A DNA stretch of 64,000 nucleotides from Nitrosospira multiformis (lineage in GTDB: Bacteria > Pseudomonadota > Gammaproteobacteria > Burkholderiales > Nitrosomonadaceae), in the NCBI RefSeq assembly GCF_900111585.1, contig NZ_FOHI01000003.1, positions 1 to 64,000 of the forward strand. The letters are read 5' to 3'. Positions 44,959 to 54,632 of the stretch are shown here, piece after piece. Position 1 is the stretch's first letter, and every line of letters starts with the position of its first letter. The notes beneath the pieces are model-generated. The model saw only the letters and a program-made list of their open reading frames with translations. It was not told where the DNA came from and ran no database searches. Position numbers and translations under genes: made by a program.

Positions 44959-45540
44959 ATGGATGAGCCAGATAACTCTATCAAGGAAGCCGTTAAATCA
45001 AATAATATTCCTGCTCGACTGCTGATTTCTGTTACGCGGCGTCTTTTCATCGCACTGGTGATTCTTTATGGCCTCTCATTGACCGCTGCTGCTCTATTGA
45101 GGGAGTCCATCTATATAGTGCCGCTGCTCGTATTCGCCAGTGGGGTGATTGGCGGATTTGTCGGTCTTCAACGCCGTCTGAAGGATTTGACTTTGTTCGA
45201 TCTGGAGTTGATAGCGGAGTCCTGGGTTTACACTGCTCTTTCTCCCCTGGTTGGGGGTGTGTTGGCTTTTTTGCTTTTTATACTTTTTCTTTCCGGTTTG
45301 CTATCCGGCGACCTGTTTCCCGTTTTTCTGCCTGATAGCAATTCATCCTCCGAAAGTTTCCTGTCGATCTTCGAGCAACATGGAGAAGGACACAAAGAAT
45401 ATGCAAAACTGATATTCTGGTCTTTTATGGCAGGCTTTTCCGAGCATTTTGTTACAGACGTGATCAGCAGATTTGAAGGAGCAGCAGTGAAAAGCTTGCC
45501 TTTAGCGGGGCAAGAAGAGTCTAAGCGAATTCAACGCTAA
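44959..45540 (+). CDS. hypothetical integral membrane protein
   Basis: 193 residues with three or four hydrophobic segments (around residues 28-48, 52-70, 92-118 and possibly 150-165) and polar ends. The last part (FWSFMAGFSEHFVTDVISRFEG) resembles the end of other uncharacterised bacterial membrane proteins that face a soluble partner. I know no function. AAGGAG lies upstream at a long distance, so the start is not certain. Confidence 0.65.
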   Translation: MDEPDNSIKEAVKSNNIPARLLISVTRRLFIALVILYGLSLTAAALLRESIYIVPLLVFASGVIGGFVGLQRRLKDLTLFDLELIAESWVYTALSPLVGGVLAFLLFILFLSGLLSGDLFPVFLPDSNSSSESFLSIFEQHGEGHKEYAKLIFWSFMAGFSEHFVTDVISRFEGAAVKSLPLAGQEESKRIQR

Positions 45541-45591
45541 GACACCCTGTAGATAACATCATCTGCTAGCATCGTCATACGCCTCAATAAA

Positions 45592-45882
45592 TCAACGTTC
45601 GTTATCCTGACGATCCTGCCAGTTGAAATAGAGGACAGCTATCGTAATGATGGCCAGAGGCAGGAGTACGTACAGGCCGAGCGCAAAACCTGCTCCGTCT
45701 CCATGATGAGGGGGTGGGCTGCTGATGATCTTGTAACCATGTGCTGTTCCAACCAGGAGAGCGAGAACCAGACCCCCCATGCGGCGGTTTGCGATCAGCT
45801 TCCGGCCCGACAGTTCGTTCAACATGTGGGCTGCGTAATAGCCAAGGAAATAGATGACGGTATAAAAAATCAAGGCGCCCAT
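45592..45882 (-). CDS. small hypothetical membrane protein
   Basis: 96 residues with three hydrophobic segments (IFYTVIYFLGYYAAHML, GGLVLALLVGTAHG, FALGLYVLLPLAIITIAVLY) and a charged C-terminus DRQDNER. The His-rich loop SSPPPHHGDG is between the second and third segment. No family recognised. It is on the same strand as the MscS gene, 140 bases downstream of it. Confidence 0.6.
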   Translation of the reverse strand: MGALIFYTVIYFLGYYAAHMLNELSGRKLIANRRMGGLVLALLVGTAHGYKIISSPPPHHGDGAGFALGLYVLLPLAIITIAVLYFNWQDRQDNER

Positions 45883-46025
45883 AACAGTTCAGATATCACT
45901 GATTTTCTTCCGGAACAATATTACCATCCGCGTCAGGATTCCGGACAATTCCCTAATTTGGCGGCAGGAGGAGGCAGAAGCTATAAACGGAACGCTGTGG
46001 CTGACATGGCTGAAAAGTCCTCCAG

Positions 46026-47264
46026 TCAACGCTTGATTCCGTTCTCTCCGAATGTTCGCCAGATATCGAGGTTGATATCGGACCGCAGTGCAGGCAGATT
46101 CTTCTCCGCTTCTTCCACCCACGCGACGAGTTCCAGAACGATCCCGCCATCGATGAATTCCTTGAGATACACTACAGGCACAGGCTCGGCCAGTATCTGC
46201 TGCCGCCTCTTTGCCGCTTCCGACATGATTATCATCGCGGCCTCGATCGGACTGTCGTAGCTGATCCGCATCGGAAAGACAAGGCGCAATCGGCGATCGG
46301 AGAAGGGATGGTTGATAACCGCCGAAGTAATGAAAACATCATTGGGGATGAGAATATTGGTGCCTTCCTCGCTCTTGAGTATCACATACCGCGTGGTGAG
46401 CGAGGTCACCTCGCCTTTGCGGTTATCCACCGTGACTATATCGCCGAGATGGAGGGAGTGGTCCAGCAGGATGATAAACCCGCTGATGTAGTTGCTCGCG
46501 ATTTTTTGCAGCCCCAGTCCGAGCCCGACGCCAAGTGCGCCGCCAAACACGGATAGAAACGTGATATCCACGCCGACCATGGGCAACGCAACCAACACGC
46601 CGATGACGATCAGAATGGTGCGGCTGATCTTCGACAAGATGACACGCTGGTTGATATTCAGCGCCCTCGCCATCATGATGCGCGTTTCAACCGAACTGGC
46701 AAGCGATGCAGCCACGAGCATGCTGACGGTGAACGCGATGAGACCCTGCGCGATCAGCAATATCGAAATGCGCTGCTTGCCGACATGCAGTGAAATGTCA
46801 TCGAGAAGGGCCAGAATTTCGGGCAAAAGCCCTGTGATATAAAGCGCGAATCCTATCCACACCGTCCAGCCGATGAATCGTTCCCACGGGCGCAGCCACT
46901 CCTGGCGGCGAAATACCTTGCGCAGCATGTAGACCCCCGCCCGGATCAGGACGAGCGCGAACAGAATCGGGATAATGATATTGAGCAGGTGCGTCGGATA
47001 CCAATAGTCCAGCGCCCACTTGCCGACGACAGTAAAGACCAGCGCAAAAAATGGAAACAGGAGCCGGCTCAGGCTGCGTGCGCTGATGGTTAACTTCCCG
47101 CCGGCGTTCACGCGCGCCGGAGCGCGCCGCATGAACTGTCTTTGCAACAACCATGCCATTCCCATGCTTGCAGTCAACACAGCAAGCTGCCACAGGACGG
47201 GGACTTGCTGCGCATGGACAAGCAGTTTGTTCAGCAGGCTCTGGAATTCAATGTCGAAGTGCAT
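46026..47264 (-). CDS. MscS-family mechanosensitive channel
   Basis: A 412-residue channel that opens under hypo-osmotic membrane tension. Four or five hydrophobic segments precede the MscS core: the pore helix FLSVFGGALGVGLGLGLQKIASNYISGF near residues 235-262, the beta domain (GDIVTVDNRKGEVTSL, TNILIPNDVFITS), and the C-terminal alpha-beta domain. The end FGENGIKR is short: most relatives continue with a conserved IPYPQ-type tail, so the last residues may have been lost to an early stop. Confidence 0.92.
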   Translation of the reverse strand: MHFDIEFQSLLNKLLVHAQQVPVLWQLAVLTASMGMAWLLQRQFMRRAPARVNAGGKLTISARSLSRLLFPFFALVFTVVGKWALDYWYPTHLLNIIIPILFALVLIRAGVYMLRKVFRRQEWLRPWERFIGWTVWIGFALYITGLLPEILALLDDISLHVGKQRISILLIAQGLIAFTVSMLVAASLASSVETRIMMARALNINQRVILSKISRTILIVIGVLVALPMVGVDITFLSVFGGALGVGLGLGLQKIASNYISGFIILLDHSLHLGDIVTVDNRKGEVTSLTTRYVILKSEEGTNILIPNDVFITSAVINHPFSDRRLRLVFPMRISYDSPIEAAMIIMSEAAKRRQQILAEPVPVVYLKEFIDGGIVLELVAWVEEAEKNLPALRSDINLDIWRTFGENGIKR

Positions 47265-47408
47265 CCGTTGAAACAGGAAGAGGAACGGCGCCGGAAATGG
47301 ATGGGCAAATGAATGGGCGGGTGCCAGATTCTAGCACGCGTGGATTACTTTCCCCTCATGCCATTTCGGCTCGGGGAAGCATATGCTTACACGCCTGAAT
47401 CACTTGAA

Positions 47409-48002
47409 TCAGCGGTAAGGCCGCGCATGGTTGAAATGATCCAGCCAGTTTTCCAGGTAAAGGTCCACCAGGGCGGAATTCCCGCGCATCACGAGCACGT
47501 TCTCCGCATTCTTGTGCTGTGCCGCATGGGTGAAATTGAAGCTGCCGGTAATCAGCGTAGCCTGGGCGCTGCCTGCATCGATCACCATCACCTTGTTGTG
47601 GGCACTGCTATGATTCGAGTCCATGAATACCGGCACACCTTGTGACACCATTCTTGCAATCAGGCTGGTCGGAATTTTTTCGGTCTGCTCCCTGTCCGCA
47701 ATGACTTTCACATCTACTCCGCGATGCCTGGCTGCGATTAAAGCATCGGCGATTCTGCGATGGGTAAAACTGAAAGCCTGGACCAGAACCTGGGTACGGG
47801 CACCATCGATGGCATCCGCGATCAGTTTCCCCACATCCTGGCCCGGCGTGAAAGCAACCTGCACAGTACCGGAAGCGGACAGGACTGGAGGTGGCTTGCG
47901 ATAGGAAGGGGGTTCAAACGCTGCCACAGAGGTTGTCAGAAGTACGGCAAGGCAGCCAGCCATATACTGCTTCACGGAGGGACTACGGCCTGGTGACATC
48001 AT
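47409..48002 (-). CDS. phospholipase D-like nuclease/phosphodiesterase, exported
   Basis: About 197 residues with one HKD motif (SAHNKVMVID, then GSFNFTHAAQHKNAEN), as in the Nuc/EndA endonuclease-like subgroup, which acts as a dimer. A signal peptide lies at the N-terminus (MAGCLAVLLTTSVAAF). The start is ATG 48002 or 47999, overlapping the stop of the RsmB-like gene; the frame is open further upstream, but that part reads in rsmB. Substrate (DNA or phospholipid) not decided by sequence. Confidence 0.85.
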   Translation of the reverse strand: MMSPGRSPSVKQYMAGCLAVLLTTSVAAFEPPSYRKPPPVLSASGTVQVAFTPGQDVGKLIADAIDGARTQVLVQAFSFTHRRIADALIAARHRGVDVKVIADREQTEKIPTSLIARMVSQGVPVFMDSNHSSAHNKVMVIDAGSAQATLITGSFNFTHAAQHKNAENVLVMRGNSALVDLYLENWLDHFNHARPYR

Positions 48003-49273
48003 GTTTGAGCCTTTCCTGATTCCAGTGCGGCGGCAAAAAAGCCGTCCGTCCCGTACAGCCTGGGCTGGAGTTGCATAAACACACCGGTGTCGAGCGGGAC
48101 TTTTTGCTGGTGCAACAACTCGGCGCAATTCAGCAGGCTGAAGCGGGGGTTATTCGCAATAAAATTCTCAACGATTTCCTGGTTTTCTTCCGGTAAAAAG
48201 CTGCAAGTGGCATAAACCAGTCTGCCACCCGGTTTAAGCAGGTTGGCCGCAGATGACAGAATGGCGGCTTGCTTGCGCTTGAGTTCCTCGATGCTTTGCG
48301 GCGACTGGCGCCATTTCAGATCCGGGTTTCGCCGCAGGGTTCCGAGCCCGCTGCAAGGTGCATCCACCAGCACCCGATCGATTTTTCCCGCCAGCCGTTT
48401 CACCTTTATGTCGTTTTCATTGGCGATAAGCTGAGGATGGAGGTTCGATAAGCCGGAGCGTTTGAGGCGGGGCTTGAGATTGTTCAGCCGCTTTTCCGAA
48501 TTATCGAAAGCATAGATGCGCCCTTGCGAACACATCAGCGCCCCCAGCATCAGCGACTTTCCTCCCGCTCCCGCGCAGAAATCCACTACCATGTCCCGGC
48601 GCCTGGGCGCAAGCAGATAACCCAGCAGCTGGCTGCTTTCATCCTGGACTTCGACCTTGCCGCTCATGAACACTTCATGGCGGTTGATCGCCGGCTTCCC
48701 TGGGAGGCGGATGCCGATCGGCGAGTAGGGCGTCGGCGTGCCTTCGATTCCATCTTTTCCCAACAACTCGATGACCTCTTCGCGCCTCGCAAGCTGCGTA
48801 TTCACACGCAGATCGAGGGGTGCGGGTGCTTGCAGCGAGCGGCCCAGGTCAAGGATAGCGCCATCGTCCATGAATTCCCGCAGTTTTTCCAACAGCCACT
48901 CCGGAAATTCAGCCTGGACGCCAAGTGGCTGCGATTCCAGTGACACCGTTTTCATTTCCGCAAGCCGTTTTGCTTCTGTTTCACTCACCAAGGGCGCCAA
49001 CTCGCGCAAGTTCATTCCCGAGAATTTGGCCAGATAAGCCAGCAGGAGCGAGCGAGGTGTGGCAATTTCCACAACGCGTTCCAGAAAAAAACGGTGGCGC
49101 AAAATACCGAATACGGTTTCAGCGATGAATGCGCGATCGTGCACGCCGAGTTTCCGATTGTCCTGGAAAAAATGCCGCAGCAACGAATCAGCCGGATGTT
49201 GCAGTGGAATTACGGCGCGCAATGCAGCGGTTGCCATGTCGAGATGAGCAGGGGTAAGACGCATTGTCATCAA
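47999..49273 (-). CDS. RsmB-like rRNA (cytosine-5) methyltransferase
   Basis: 424 residues. N-terminal NusB-like helical region (PADSLLRHFFQDNRKLGVHDRAF), then the Rossmann methyltransferase: DFCAGAGGKSLMLGA (SAM), VDAPCSGLGTLRRNPD with the PC catalytic Cys, and VYATCSFLPEENQ with the TC nucleophile. These two Cys define m5C RNA methyltransferases. It could be RsmB itself (16S C967) or a close relative; the pattern SGLGTLRRNPDLKW fits RsmB-like proteins. Confidence 0.9.
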   Translation of the reverse strand: MMTMRLTPAHLDMATAALRAVIPLQHPADSLLRHFFQDNRKLGVHDRAFIAETVFGILRHRFFLERVVEIATPRSLLLAYLAKFSGMNLRELAPLVSETEAKRLAEMKTVSLESQPLGVQAEFPEWLLEKLREFMDDGAILDLGRSLQAPAPLDLRVNTQLARREEVIELLGKDGIEGTPTPYSPIGIRLPGKPAINRHEVFMSGKVEVQDESSQLLGYLLAPRRRDMVVDFCAGAGGKSLMLGALMCSQGRIYAFDNSEKRLNNLKPRLKRSGLSNLHPQLIANENDIKVKRLAGKIDRVLVDAPCSGLGTLRRNPDLKWRQSPQSIEELKRKQAAILSSAANLLKPGGRLVYATCSFLPEENQEIVENFIANNPRFSLLNCAELLHQQKVPLDTGVFMQLQPRLYGTDGFFAAALESGKAQT

Positions 49274-49422
49274 TTATCGATACTGCTCGGGAGAAGCGGG
49301 CACAAAGCAGCCCTATAGTGGGACAGGCAGGCACAAAGGGAGTATTTGGGCAGGCGGCACGCGCTGCCCGGCACAACCGCTCTGGCGTCCCCGGTGATTT
49401 TACAGGTTTGCCGCAGCCGAGC

Positions 49423-50187
49423 CTATTGCAGTCGGCCCTGTTTTAGGCCGTTCATCGGCCCTCCATAACTTATTTTTGTCACCATCTGATCCGTCACGAT
49501 GCCGATTTTTTCGGTAGCCACGACGCGGACCGGCAGCATATGGTGAGCGACGGCAAGCCAGATTTTTTTATCCCGATCCCCTTCTTTTTCCAGCTGCTTC
49601 GTCAGCACGATCGTTTCGAGCTTGCCCATGGGAGTATCCAGTGTTTCCTTGCTGACTGCATAGCGCACCGGATCCAGGTGCTTTCCATCGGTTTCATGCA
49701 GGTTTACCATTTTGCCGGGGGCGGAAGTAAACATGAAGCTGTAGAGCAGGCTCAGCTTGTCCTGGGCATCGGCAGGCAGCGCTTTTTGCTCTTCCCCGCG
49801 TTTATGCTGAAGGGTGATCAGTTTTTTGCCCCAGTCGAAAATTGCCACTTTGGGCACCTTGTTTCCGTGCTGATCCGAAAATCGCTCCGGCCGCAACGTC
49901 CCCTGCGTCGTGATGATGCCTTCACTGTCACGCACCAGGGTGTCCGGTTGGGTCAGGGCCAACAGACCTTTGGCCTTGCCCTCGCTGTACAGGCTGTAGC
50001 GGCGCTCGCCGTTTTCCTGAGTGATTTTCAGTGTGTCATTCATGTCCGCTTCAAGGCTTCCGGATGTGACCGAATAACTGATATCGACCCGCGATGGCAC
50101 TTCTGTGCCGCAGGCAGCGCAAGCGGAAAAAGCGGGAAAAGCAAAAAAAACTGCTCCTGACAACAGGGCTAGAAATAAAAATCTCAT
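49423..50187 (-). CDS. exported DUF3108 protein
   Basis: 254 residues with a signal peptide (MRFLFLALLSGAVFFAFPAFSACA) and a beta-rich body typical of DUF3108 proteins: ISYSVTSGSLEADMND, ERYSLYSEGKAKGLL-like segment, and FSDQHGNKVPKVAIFDW. The family is often encoded beside purN/purM in betaproteobacteria; the function is unknown. Its start overlaps the purN stop by four bases, so it is cotranscribed. Confidence 0.85.
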   Translation of the reverse strand: MRFLFLALLSGAVFFAFPAFSACAACGTEVPSRVDISYSVTSGSLEADMNDTLKITQENGERRYSLYSEGKAKGLLALTQPDTLVRDSEGIITTQGTLRPERFSDQHGNKVPKVAIFDWGKKLITLQHKRGEEQKALPADAQDKLSLLYSFMFTSAPGKMVNLHETDGKHLDPVRYAVSKETLDTPMGKLETIVLTKQLEKEGDRDKKIWLAVAHHMLPVRVVATEKIGIVTDQMVTKISYGGPMNGLKQGRLQ

Positions 50188-50822
50188 TTGGATAGTCCCG
50201 GTGAATATAAAACAGAATCGTCGAAATCGGCATCGCTCACTTCCACACCGTTATCTGAGAGCTTCAACCGGTCTTTCATAAACCAGCGCACGGCTTCAGG
50301 ATAAATACGATGTTCCTGTTGCAGCACGCGCGCGGCCAGCGTTTCCTCGGTATCACTTGGCATGACCTGAACAGCCGCCTGGATAATGATCGGACCCCGA
50401 TCTGTTTCGGCGGTGACAAAATGCACTGTGCATCCATGCACCTTCACACCTTCCTTCAACGCCTGCCTGTGGGGGTGCAGGCCGGGAAAAGCGGGCAGCA
50501 GCGAGGGATGAATGTTTATCAGCCTGCCTTCATAGCGGCTGACAAAACTGCCCCCGAGCAGGCGCATGAAACCGGCTAGGGCGATGAGGTCGGGTGCGTA
50601 GGCATCGATGACTCCCGCCAGTTTCTGGTCAAACGCTTCGCGATCCGGGTATGACCTTTGGTCCAGCACAATGGTTTCATAGCCGCGGCTGCGTGCGATT
50701 TCGAGTCCTGGCGTCCCCGGCTTGTTGCTGATGACTGCGGCTATCCGGGCGGGAAGATTCGCTTCCAGCAGTGCCTGCATATTGCTGCCGCGGCCGGAGA
50801 TAAGGATTACGAGTGACTTCAT
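50184..50822 (-). CDS. purN: phosphoribosylglycinamide formyltransferase
   Basis: Third step of purine synthesis: transfers formyl from 10-formyl-THF to GAR. 212 residues; phosphate loop ISGRGSNMQAL, active-site Asn-His-Asp region (RLINIHPSLLPAFPGLHPHRQAL and VHGCTVHFVTAETDRGPII). Lies between purM and the DUF3108 gene on the minus strand. The folate used here depends on the pABA synthase encoded at 31.5 kb. Confidence 0.96.
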   Translation of the reverse strand: MKSLVILISGRGSNMQALLEANLPARIAAVISNKPGTPGLEIARSRGYETIVLDQRSYPDREAFDQKLAGVIDAYAPDLIALAGFMRLLGGSFVSRYEGRLINIHPSLLPAFPGLHPHRQALKEGVKVHGCTVHFVTAETDRGPIIIQAAVQVMPSDTEETLAARVLQQEHRIYPEAVRWFMKDRLKLSDNGVEVSDADFDDSVLYSPGLSK

Positions 50823-50873
50823 GGGTCAGCAGCAGGATTCAGGCCAAGCCTGTGCTTCGGTGCTTCACGTCGC

Positions 50874-51932
50874 TCACTCGACGATTGTCTGGGATTCGTT
50901 CGCGCGCTGCTCGCGGATGGTGCCAATGCGCCATGCGATTTCCCCCATGGATTGCAGCAACTGCGTGGCGGCGTCGATATACTCCGGCGCCACGATGACG
51001 GCCATGCCTATGCCACAATTGAAAACGCGATGCATTTCGCTATCGGCCACATTGCCTCCCCGCTGCAGCCAGTCAAAAAGCGGAGGCATCTCCCAGGTTT
51101 CTTTTTTCAGTATTGCCGTAAGGCCTTCAGGCAGGATGCGTGGAATATTTTCCAGCAGACCACCGCCCGTGATATGCGCCATGCCTTTAACCGGTACATG
51201 CTTGATGAGTTCGAGCAGAGGCTTCACATAAATCCGGGTAGGCGCCATGATTACATCTATTAACGCCTTGCCATGGAAATCGACAGACAAATCCGCATTA
51301 TTTTTTTCGATGATCTTGCGGATCAGGGAGTAGCCATTTGAATGGGCGCCGCTGGAAGCAAGCCCCAGCACTCCATCGCCCGCCTCGATGGTTGTGCCCG
51401 TGATGATTCGATCCTTCTCGACCGCCCCGACAGCGAAACCCGCAAGATCATACTCGCCCTCCGGATACATGCCTGGCATTTCAGCGGTTTCTCCACCGAT
51501 CAAGGCACATCCGGCCTGCTCGCACCCCGCGGCAATGCCTTTCACTACCCGGGTGGCGGTATCCACGTCCAACTTTCCACACGCGAAATAGTCCAGGAAA
51601 AACAGGGGTTCTGCTCCCTGTACCAGAATATCGTTCACGCTCATCGCAACCAGGTCGATGCCGACCGTGTCGTGTTTGCCAGATTCGAACGCGAGCTTCA
51701 GCTTGGTACCTACCCCGTCCGTACCCGCTACCAGTACCGGGTTGTTGAATTTTCGGGAAATTTCGAAAAGCGCACCAAAGCCGCCGATGCCAGCCAGCAC
51801 TTCGGCTCGCAGGGTACGTTTTGCGTAGGGCTTGATGTTTTCCACCAGGCGTTCGCCCGCGTCGATATCGACGCCGGCAGCATGGTAAGAGAGCGGAGCG
51901 AGGTTTTCTTCGCGGGGCTTGGATGTGGTCAA
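50874..51932 (-). CDS. purM: phosphoribosylformylglycinamidine cyclo-ligase
   Basis: Fifth step of purine synthesis: closes the imidazole ring of AIR using ATP. 352 residues with the PurM signatures [40 protein letters not shown], and [15 protein letters not shown]. Full length, first in purM-purN-DUF3108. Separated from purN by 51 bases. Confidence 0.97.
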   Translation of the reverse strand: MTTSKPREENLAPLSYHAAGVDIDAGERLVENIKPYAKRTLRAEVLAGIGGFGALFEISRKFNNPVLVAGTDGVGTKLKLAFESGKHDTVGIDLVAMSVNDILVQGAEPLFFLDYFACGKLDVDTATRVVKGIAAGCEQAGCALIGGETAEMPGMYPEGEYDLAGFAVGAVEKDRIITGTTIEAGDGVLGLASSGAHSNGYSLIRKIIEKNNADLSVDFHGKALIDVIMAPTRIYVKPLLELIKHVPVKGMAHITGGGLLENIPRILPEGLTAILKKETWEMPPLFDWLQRGGNVADSEMHRVFNCGIGMAVIVAPEYIDAATQLLQSMGEIAWRIGTIREQRANESQTIVE

Positions 51933-52127
51933 GTTGAATTCTCGTCCTGTTACAGATAGAGTGGCGTTTGAAGCTGCAATTTTACCGCAAATGGCGCCTA
52001 AGGAACCCTAACACGGAGCCCTAACACCGTTCGAGTTTGATAGGTTTTTCGGACAATACTCCCGATCTGCGTCTGCGTCCGTATCGCCTGTTTCTTATCC
52101 TGATATCCAGTAACAGCTCCCTCGTTG

Positions 52128-52802
52128 ATGAAGCAATTGCCGCTGGACATAGTCCCTCCGCCACCGACCTTGTCCAATTTCGTGTCGGGCCGCAATGCCG
52201 AGTTGTTGCAAACCCTGGATAACATTCTAATGGCGCGGGAGCACGAGCGTTTTGTTTATCTATGGGGCGGAACGGGTTGCGGAAAAAGTCATCTGCTGCA
52301 AGGTGCAGCCAGTGCGTGCAAGCGCAATGACATGAACACGCTTTATTTCGCGTGTGGCGAGAGAACGTCTTTCGCGAATGGCAGCGAGGCCGATTGCGTG
52401 ATGGTGGACGACGTGGATCGCCTTGGCGCCGATGCCCAGATCGGACTGTTTCATCTTTATAATCGTATCCGTGACGAAGGGCAAGCGTTCCTGCTGGTAA
52501 GCGGTTCTGTCGCTCCCGCGCAGCTGAAGCTGCGCGAAGACCTGCTTACGCGCCTTGCATGGGGTCTGGTGTACGAGGTTCACGAATTGACTGATGAGGA
52601 AAAAATGGAAGCCATGAAAAACCACGCCAGCAGCCGCGGCCTTGCTTTGCCACAGGAGGTATGTGACTACCTGCTGCGGCACGAGCGGCGCGATTTGACT
52701 TCCCTGATGGCGAAGCTTGACGCCCTGGATAAATATTCGCTGGCGAGCCACCGGAAAATAACCATTCCGCTGGTACGCGAGCTATTGCAGACCACCTCAT
52801 GA
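52128..52802 (+). CDS. hda: DnaA regulatory inactivator Hda
   Basis: An AAA+ protein homologous to DnaA that, with the sliding clamp, stimulates hydrolysis of DnaA-ATP after initiation. The clamp-binding peptide QLPLDI is at residues 3-8, Walker A GGTGCGKS near 47-54, and Walker B as CVMVDDVDRLG. It lacks the DnaA DNA-binding domain. I start at ATG 52128; TTG 52125 directly before it is not needed. Its stop overlaps the ATG of the next gene. Confidence 0.94.
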   Translation: MKQLPLDIVPPPPTLSNFVSGRNAELLQTLDNILMAREHERFVYLWGGTGCGKSHLLQGAASACKRNDMNTLYFACGERTSFANGSEADCVMVDDVDRLGADAQIGLFHLYNRIRDEGQAFLLVSGSVAPAQLKLREDLLTRLAWGLVYEVHELTDEEKMEAMKNHASSRGLALPQEVCDYLLRHERRDLTSLMAKLDALDKYSLASHRKITIPLVRELLQTTS

Positions 52803-53461
52803 ATCTTGCTTTGTTTGACCTCGATAATACGCTGCTTGCAGGCGATAGCGACTTCCAGTGGGGACAGCACCTCATCGAGCAGGGGGTGCTCGACCGCGAA
52901 GTCCATGAAGCCCGCAATATCGAATTCTACGAGCAGTACAAGGCCGGCACTCTGGATATCCAGGAATTCCTGGATTTTCAGTTGAAGCCCCTGTCGCGTC
53001 ATCCTCGCAGTCAGTTGGATGCCTGGCACAGGGATTTCATGGAAAAAAGGATTCTGCCCCTGATCACCCTGCAGGCGCGCAAGCTCGTCAATCGGCACAT
53101 GCTTGGAGGTGATTTGTGCGTCATCATTACGGCAACCAACAGTTTTGTAACAGGCCCGATTGCAAGGGCATTCGGCATAAATCATCTCATTGCTACCGAA
53201 CCGGAGCAGAGGGATGGGGAGTTCACGGGCAGGGTTTCCGGCCCCCCCTGTTTCCGCGAGGGCAAGATCATGCGCCTGGAAAGCTGGCTGGACCATCATA
53301 ACCTGACCTGGTTATCTTTCTTGGAAAGCTGGTTTTACAGTGACTCTTTAAATGATCTGCCGCTGCTTAAAAAAGTGACCCGCCCGGTAGCGGTTGATCC
53401 TGACGCAACACTCAGGGCACATGCGGAAAAAAACGGGTGGCCCGTCATCAGCCTGCGATAG
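52799..53461 (+). CDS. HAD-family phosphatase, SerB-like (subfamily IB)
   Basis: 220 residues with the HAD motifs: DLDNTLLAGDSD with the nucleophile Asp, ITATNSF (Thr motif II), a Lys in PCFREGKIMRLESW and YSDSLNDLPLL (motif III). This matches the HAD-IB group often placed after hda in betaproteobacteria; the substrate is probably a small phosphate ester such as phosphoserine or histidinol phosphate, but not established. Its ATG overlaps the hda stop. Confidence 0.92.
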   Translation: MNLALFDLDNTLLAGDSDFQWGQHLIEQGVLDREVHEARNIEFYEQYKAGTLDIQEFLDFQLKPLSRHPRSQLDAWHRDFMEKRILPLITLQARKLVNRHMLGGDLCVIITATNSFVTGPIARAFGINHLIATEPEQRDGEFTGRVSGPPCFREGKIMRLESWLDHHNLTWLSFLESWFYSDSLNDLPLLKKVTRPVAVDPDATLRAHAEKNGWPVISLR

Positions 53462-53610
53462 CGCAGAGGTGGGTGCCTAAGGCGGGCGAGAGGACGGCAA
53501 AGAGCAGTCCATGCTGCCTACGCTGAAACGACCCGACGGAAAGCGACAGTTGTTCCGCTGTCCGCTGCTGCTTCCTCCCAGTCGCGGCCATTGAATGTCT
53601 GCGCATTAAC

Positions 53611-54603
53611 ATGACATTAAGCGCAGCCTTCGTCAGATATCCATACCCTTTGCTGCTGGTTCTCTTCGGTCTGCTGGCCATGGGCAGTCTTTTCACCGGC
53701 TTGCTGTTCGGCAGCGTCCATATTCCGGTTTCGGGCGTCGTTCAGGCGCTGCTGTCTTCAAGCGAAAGCATCTCCCATCAGATTATCTGGCAGCTTCGCT
53801 TGCCACGGGTACTGGCCGCCTTTGCCTGCGGCGGTCTTCTGGCACTGGCGGGCGCACTGTTGCAGGTTTTATTGCGCAATCCTCTCGCCGATCCGTATAT
53901 CCTGGGGGTTTCGGGGGGCGCAGCCGTAGGCGCACTCCTTGCCATGCTCCTCGGGTGGGGAACTTTGCTGACGAATCTGACGTCCCTGGCGGGAGCTTTG
54001 GCGGCCGTTGCCATTGTATTCGGCCTGAGTTTTCGCGCAGGCAACTGGAATCTTTACCGGCTGCTTCTGACCGGTGTGGTGTTGTCCGCTGGTTGCGGGG
54101 CGCTCACCACGTTGATTCTTACCCTTGCGCCGGCGAGCGATGTCAAAGGCATGCTGTTCTGGTTGATGGGCGATGTTTCGCGTGCCGAAGAACCGTTGCC
54201 TGCCTGGATAACGCTCATTCTCGTATCCGCGGTGAGCCTGCTTTTTTCCGGGAGCTTGAACGTTTTGACACTGGGTCAAATGAAGGCAAGAACTTTGGGC
54301 GTAGCTGTGCTACCGTTGCAAATAGGAATTTATTTTTGCGCATCGCTCGCCACCGTGGCGGCGCTGATGCTCGCGGGGGTCATCGGTTTCGTGGGCCTGA
54401 TCGTGCCGCATGCGGTCCGCCTGCTGGGGGTCAGTAATTTTCGCTGGTTATTGCCTCTGGCGGTATTATTGGGGGGAAGCTTTCTCACGCTGGCGGATAC
54501 CCTGGCGCGCACGCTATGGGCGCCCCAACAGTTGCCTGTGGGCGTATTGACCGCTTTGCTGGGCGTACCGATGTTATTGCTGCTGCTTTCACGAAAACCT
54601 TGA
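53611..54603 (+). CDS. FecCD/BtuC-family ABC transporter permease
   Basis: 330 residues, about nine hydrophobic segments, with the FecCD signatures RLPRVLAAFACGGLLALAGALLQ, NPLADPYILGVSGGA and GFVGLIVPHAVRLL. It would import iron-siderophore or cobalamin together with a BtuD-like ATPase and a binding protein. No ATPase or binding protein is beside it here, so it is an orphan permease in this window. Upstream 53462-53610 shows no cobalamin riboswitch that I can recognise. Confidence 0.92.
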   Translation: MTLSAAFVRYPYPLLLVLFGLLAMGSLFTGLLFGSVHIPVSGVVQALLSSSESISHQIIWQLRLPRVLAAFACGGLLALAGALLQVLLRNPLADPYILGVSGGAAVGALLAMLLGWGTLLTNLTSLAGALAAVAIVFGLSFRAGNWNLYRLLLTGVVLSAGCGALTTLILTLAPASDVKGMLFWLMGDVSRAEEPLPAWITLILVSAVSLLFSGSLNVLTLGQMKARTLGVAVLPLQIGIYFCASLATVAALMLAGVIGFVGLIVPHAVRLLGVSNFRWLLPLAVLLGGSFLTLADTLARTLWAPQQLPVGVLTALLGVPMLLLLLSRKP

Positions 54604-54632
54604 TCATTCCCGCCTCATGAACAGGCACCATC

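Noticed and set aside
53462-53610. possible cobalamin riboswitch before the BtuC-like permease
   Set aside because: I looked for the B12 box and the conserved core and did not find them.
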